From Plastoroseomonas hellenica (GTDB lineage Bacteria > Pseudomonadota > Alphaproteobacteria > Acetobacterales > Acetobacteraceae): a DNA stretch of 64,000 nt. The notes under the pieces were generated by a model, which was not told where the DNA came from, did not search any database, and was given only the letters and a program-made list of their open reading frames with translations. Each line of letters opens with the position of its first letter. Within the stretch, counting starts at the first letter, position 1. The position numbers and the translations under genes are program-made. The stretch is from assembly GCF_018129085.1 (NCBI RefSeq), contig NZ_JAAGBB010000014.1, positions 1-64,000 of the forward strand, written 5' to 3'. Below, piece by piece: positions 63,711 through 64,000 of this stretch.

Positions 63711-64000
63711 TCAATGCGCCGGCGCGAACTGCGCCGCTTCGGTGCTGTGGGCCATGGCGGTGGTGCTCGCCTGGCCGCCCGAGGCCGCCATCGCCACCGC
63801 GTCGAAGTAGGAGACGCCGACCTCGCGCTGGTGGCGGACGGCGGTGAAGCCTTCCGTCTCGGCCGCGAATTCGGCCTGCTGGAGCTCGCTGTAGGCGCCC
63901 ATGCCGCGCTCGGCATAGCCGCGCGCCAGGTTGAACATGGACAGGTTGAGGCTGTGGAAGCCGGCGAGCGTCACGAACTGGAACTTGTAGCCCATGGCGC
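63711..64000 (-). CDS. aceA: Isocitrate lyase, C-terminal fragment (cut by window edge)
   Basis: The last 96 codons of a gene that begins to the right of the window. The sequence [35 protein letters not shown] and [15 protein letters not shown] matches the C-terminus of isocitrate lyase of the glyoxylate shunt, followed by the [18 protein letters not shown] tail. The catalytic Cys region lies outside the window. The 60-residue repeat protein follows in the same direction. Confidence 0.92.
   Translation of the reverse strand, partial: AMGYKFQFVTLAGFHSLNLSMFNLARGYAERGMGAYSELQQAEFAAETEGFTAVRHQREVGVSYFDAVAMAASGGQASTTAMAHSTEAAQFAPAH

Overview
The window is a high-GC, gene-dense piece of an alphaproteobacterial chromosome. 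A GcrA-type cell-cycle regulator, an aa3-type cytochrome oxidase assembly operon, System I cytochrome c maturation, the ABC-type glycerol uptake operon and orphan Bug/TctC binding proteins together fit Rhodospirillales. Acetobacteraceae, for example a Roseomonas-like genus, is my best guess; this is inference from gene content, not a database match. No tRNA, rRNA, CRISPR array, prophage or transposase is visible.

Layout. 1-1.4 kb, minus strand: a cut exported protein and a small Rieske/EVE/YciI operon. 1.5-8.1 kb, plus: ccmC-D-E-F-G-H-I, overlapping almost throughout, then an MFS transporter; ccmA and ccmB are absent. 8.1-10.3 kb, minus: an M15-like peptidase and an M32 carboxypeptidase. 10.4-16.6 kb, minus: ctaC-ctaD-ctaB-small membrane protein-ctaG-ctaE-DUF983-SURF1, a complete aa3 oxidase and assembly set, with gcrA divergent from it at 16.9 kb. 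17.5-19.8 kb, minus: FkbM methyltransferase, glyoxalase-like protein, GST. 19.9-26.0 kb, plus: class III aminotransferase, degenerate receiver protein, CobW GTPase with overlapping WD40 protein, aldo/keto reductase, DUF3775, lipoprotein. 26.2-32.3 kb: DUF1194, DegT aminotransferase, DoxX, CapD/WbpM-like sugar dehydratase, and an ECF sigma/anti-sigma pair divergent from a cupredoxin-like secreted protein. 33-35.4 kb: nitronate monooxygenase and argG.

35.7-45.9 kb is a complete glycerol regulon on the plus strand: glpR, glpD, glpS-T-P-Q-U-V (ABC importer) and glpK. Its two ATPases are complementary in their defects: GlpS has LSGGQ but no switch histidine, GlpT has the histidine but no LSGGQ. 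A tandem DeoR-type operator lies in the 3' end of glpR, and palindromic elements flank glpV. 45.9-51.7 kb: amidase, Bug protein, PaiB-like FMN protein, a class A penicillin-binding protein and a DHp-like protein. 51.7-60.5 kb, minus: a probable carbohydrate or polyol uptake and oxidation operon (CUT1 ABC transporter, SDR, Ldh-type dehydrogenase, Bug protein, GMC oxidoreductase). 60.7-63.4 kb, plus: FAD amine oxidase-like enzyme, threonine dehydratase, DUF1345. The right edge holds a 60-residue protein with an internal repeat, downstream of the cut end of isocitrate lyase.

The least explained content is repetitive. Family A is a roughly 55-bp palindrome in four intergenic places whose inner stem changes sequence but keeps pairing. 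Family B is a roughly 130-160-bp multi-hairpin element with three intergenic copies and a probable fourth, diverged copy inside the ccmH reading frame. A large inverted pair of a third element separates doxX from the sugar dehydratase gene. Other candidates for follow-up are the asymmetric glycerol importer ATPases, a receiver-like protein with Glu at the phospho-acceptor position, a DHp-like protein with a degenerate ATPase part, and a GANTC-bearing palindrome ahead of the penicillin-binding protein.
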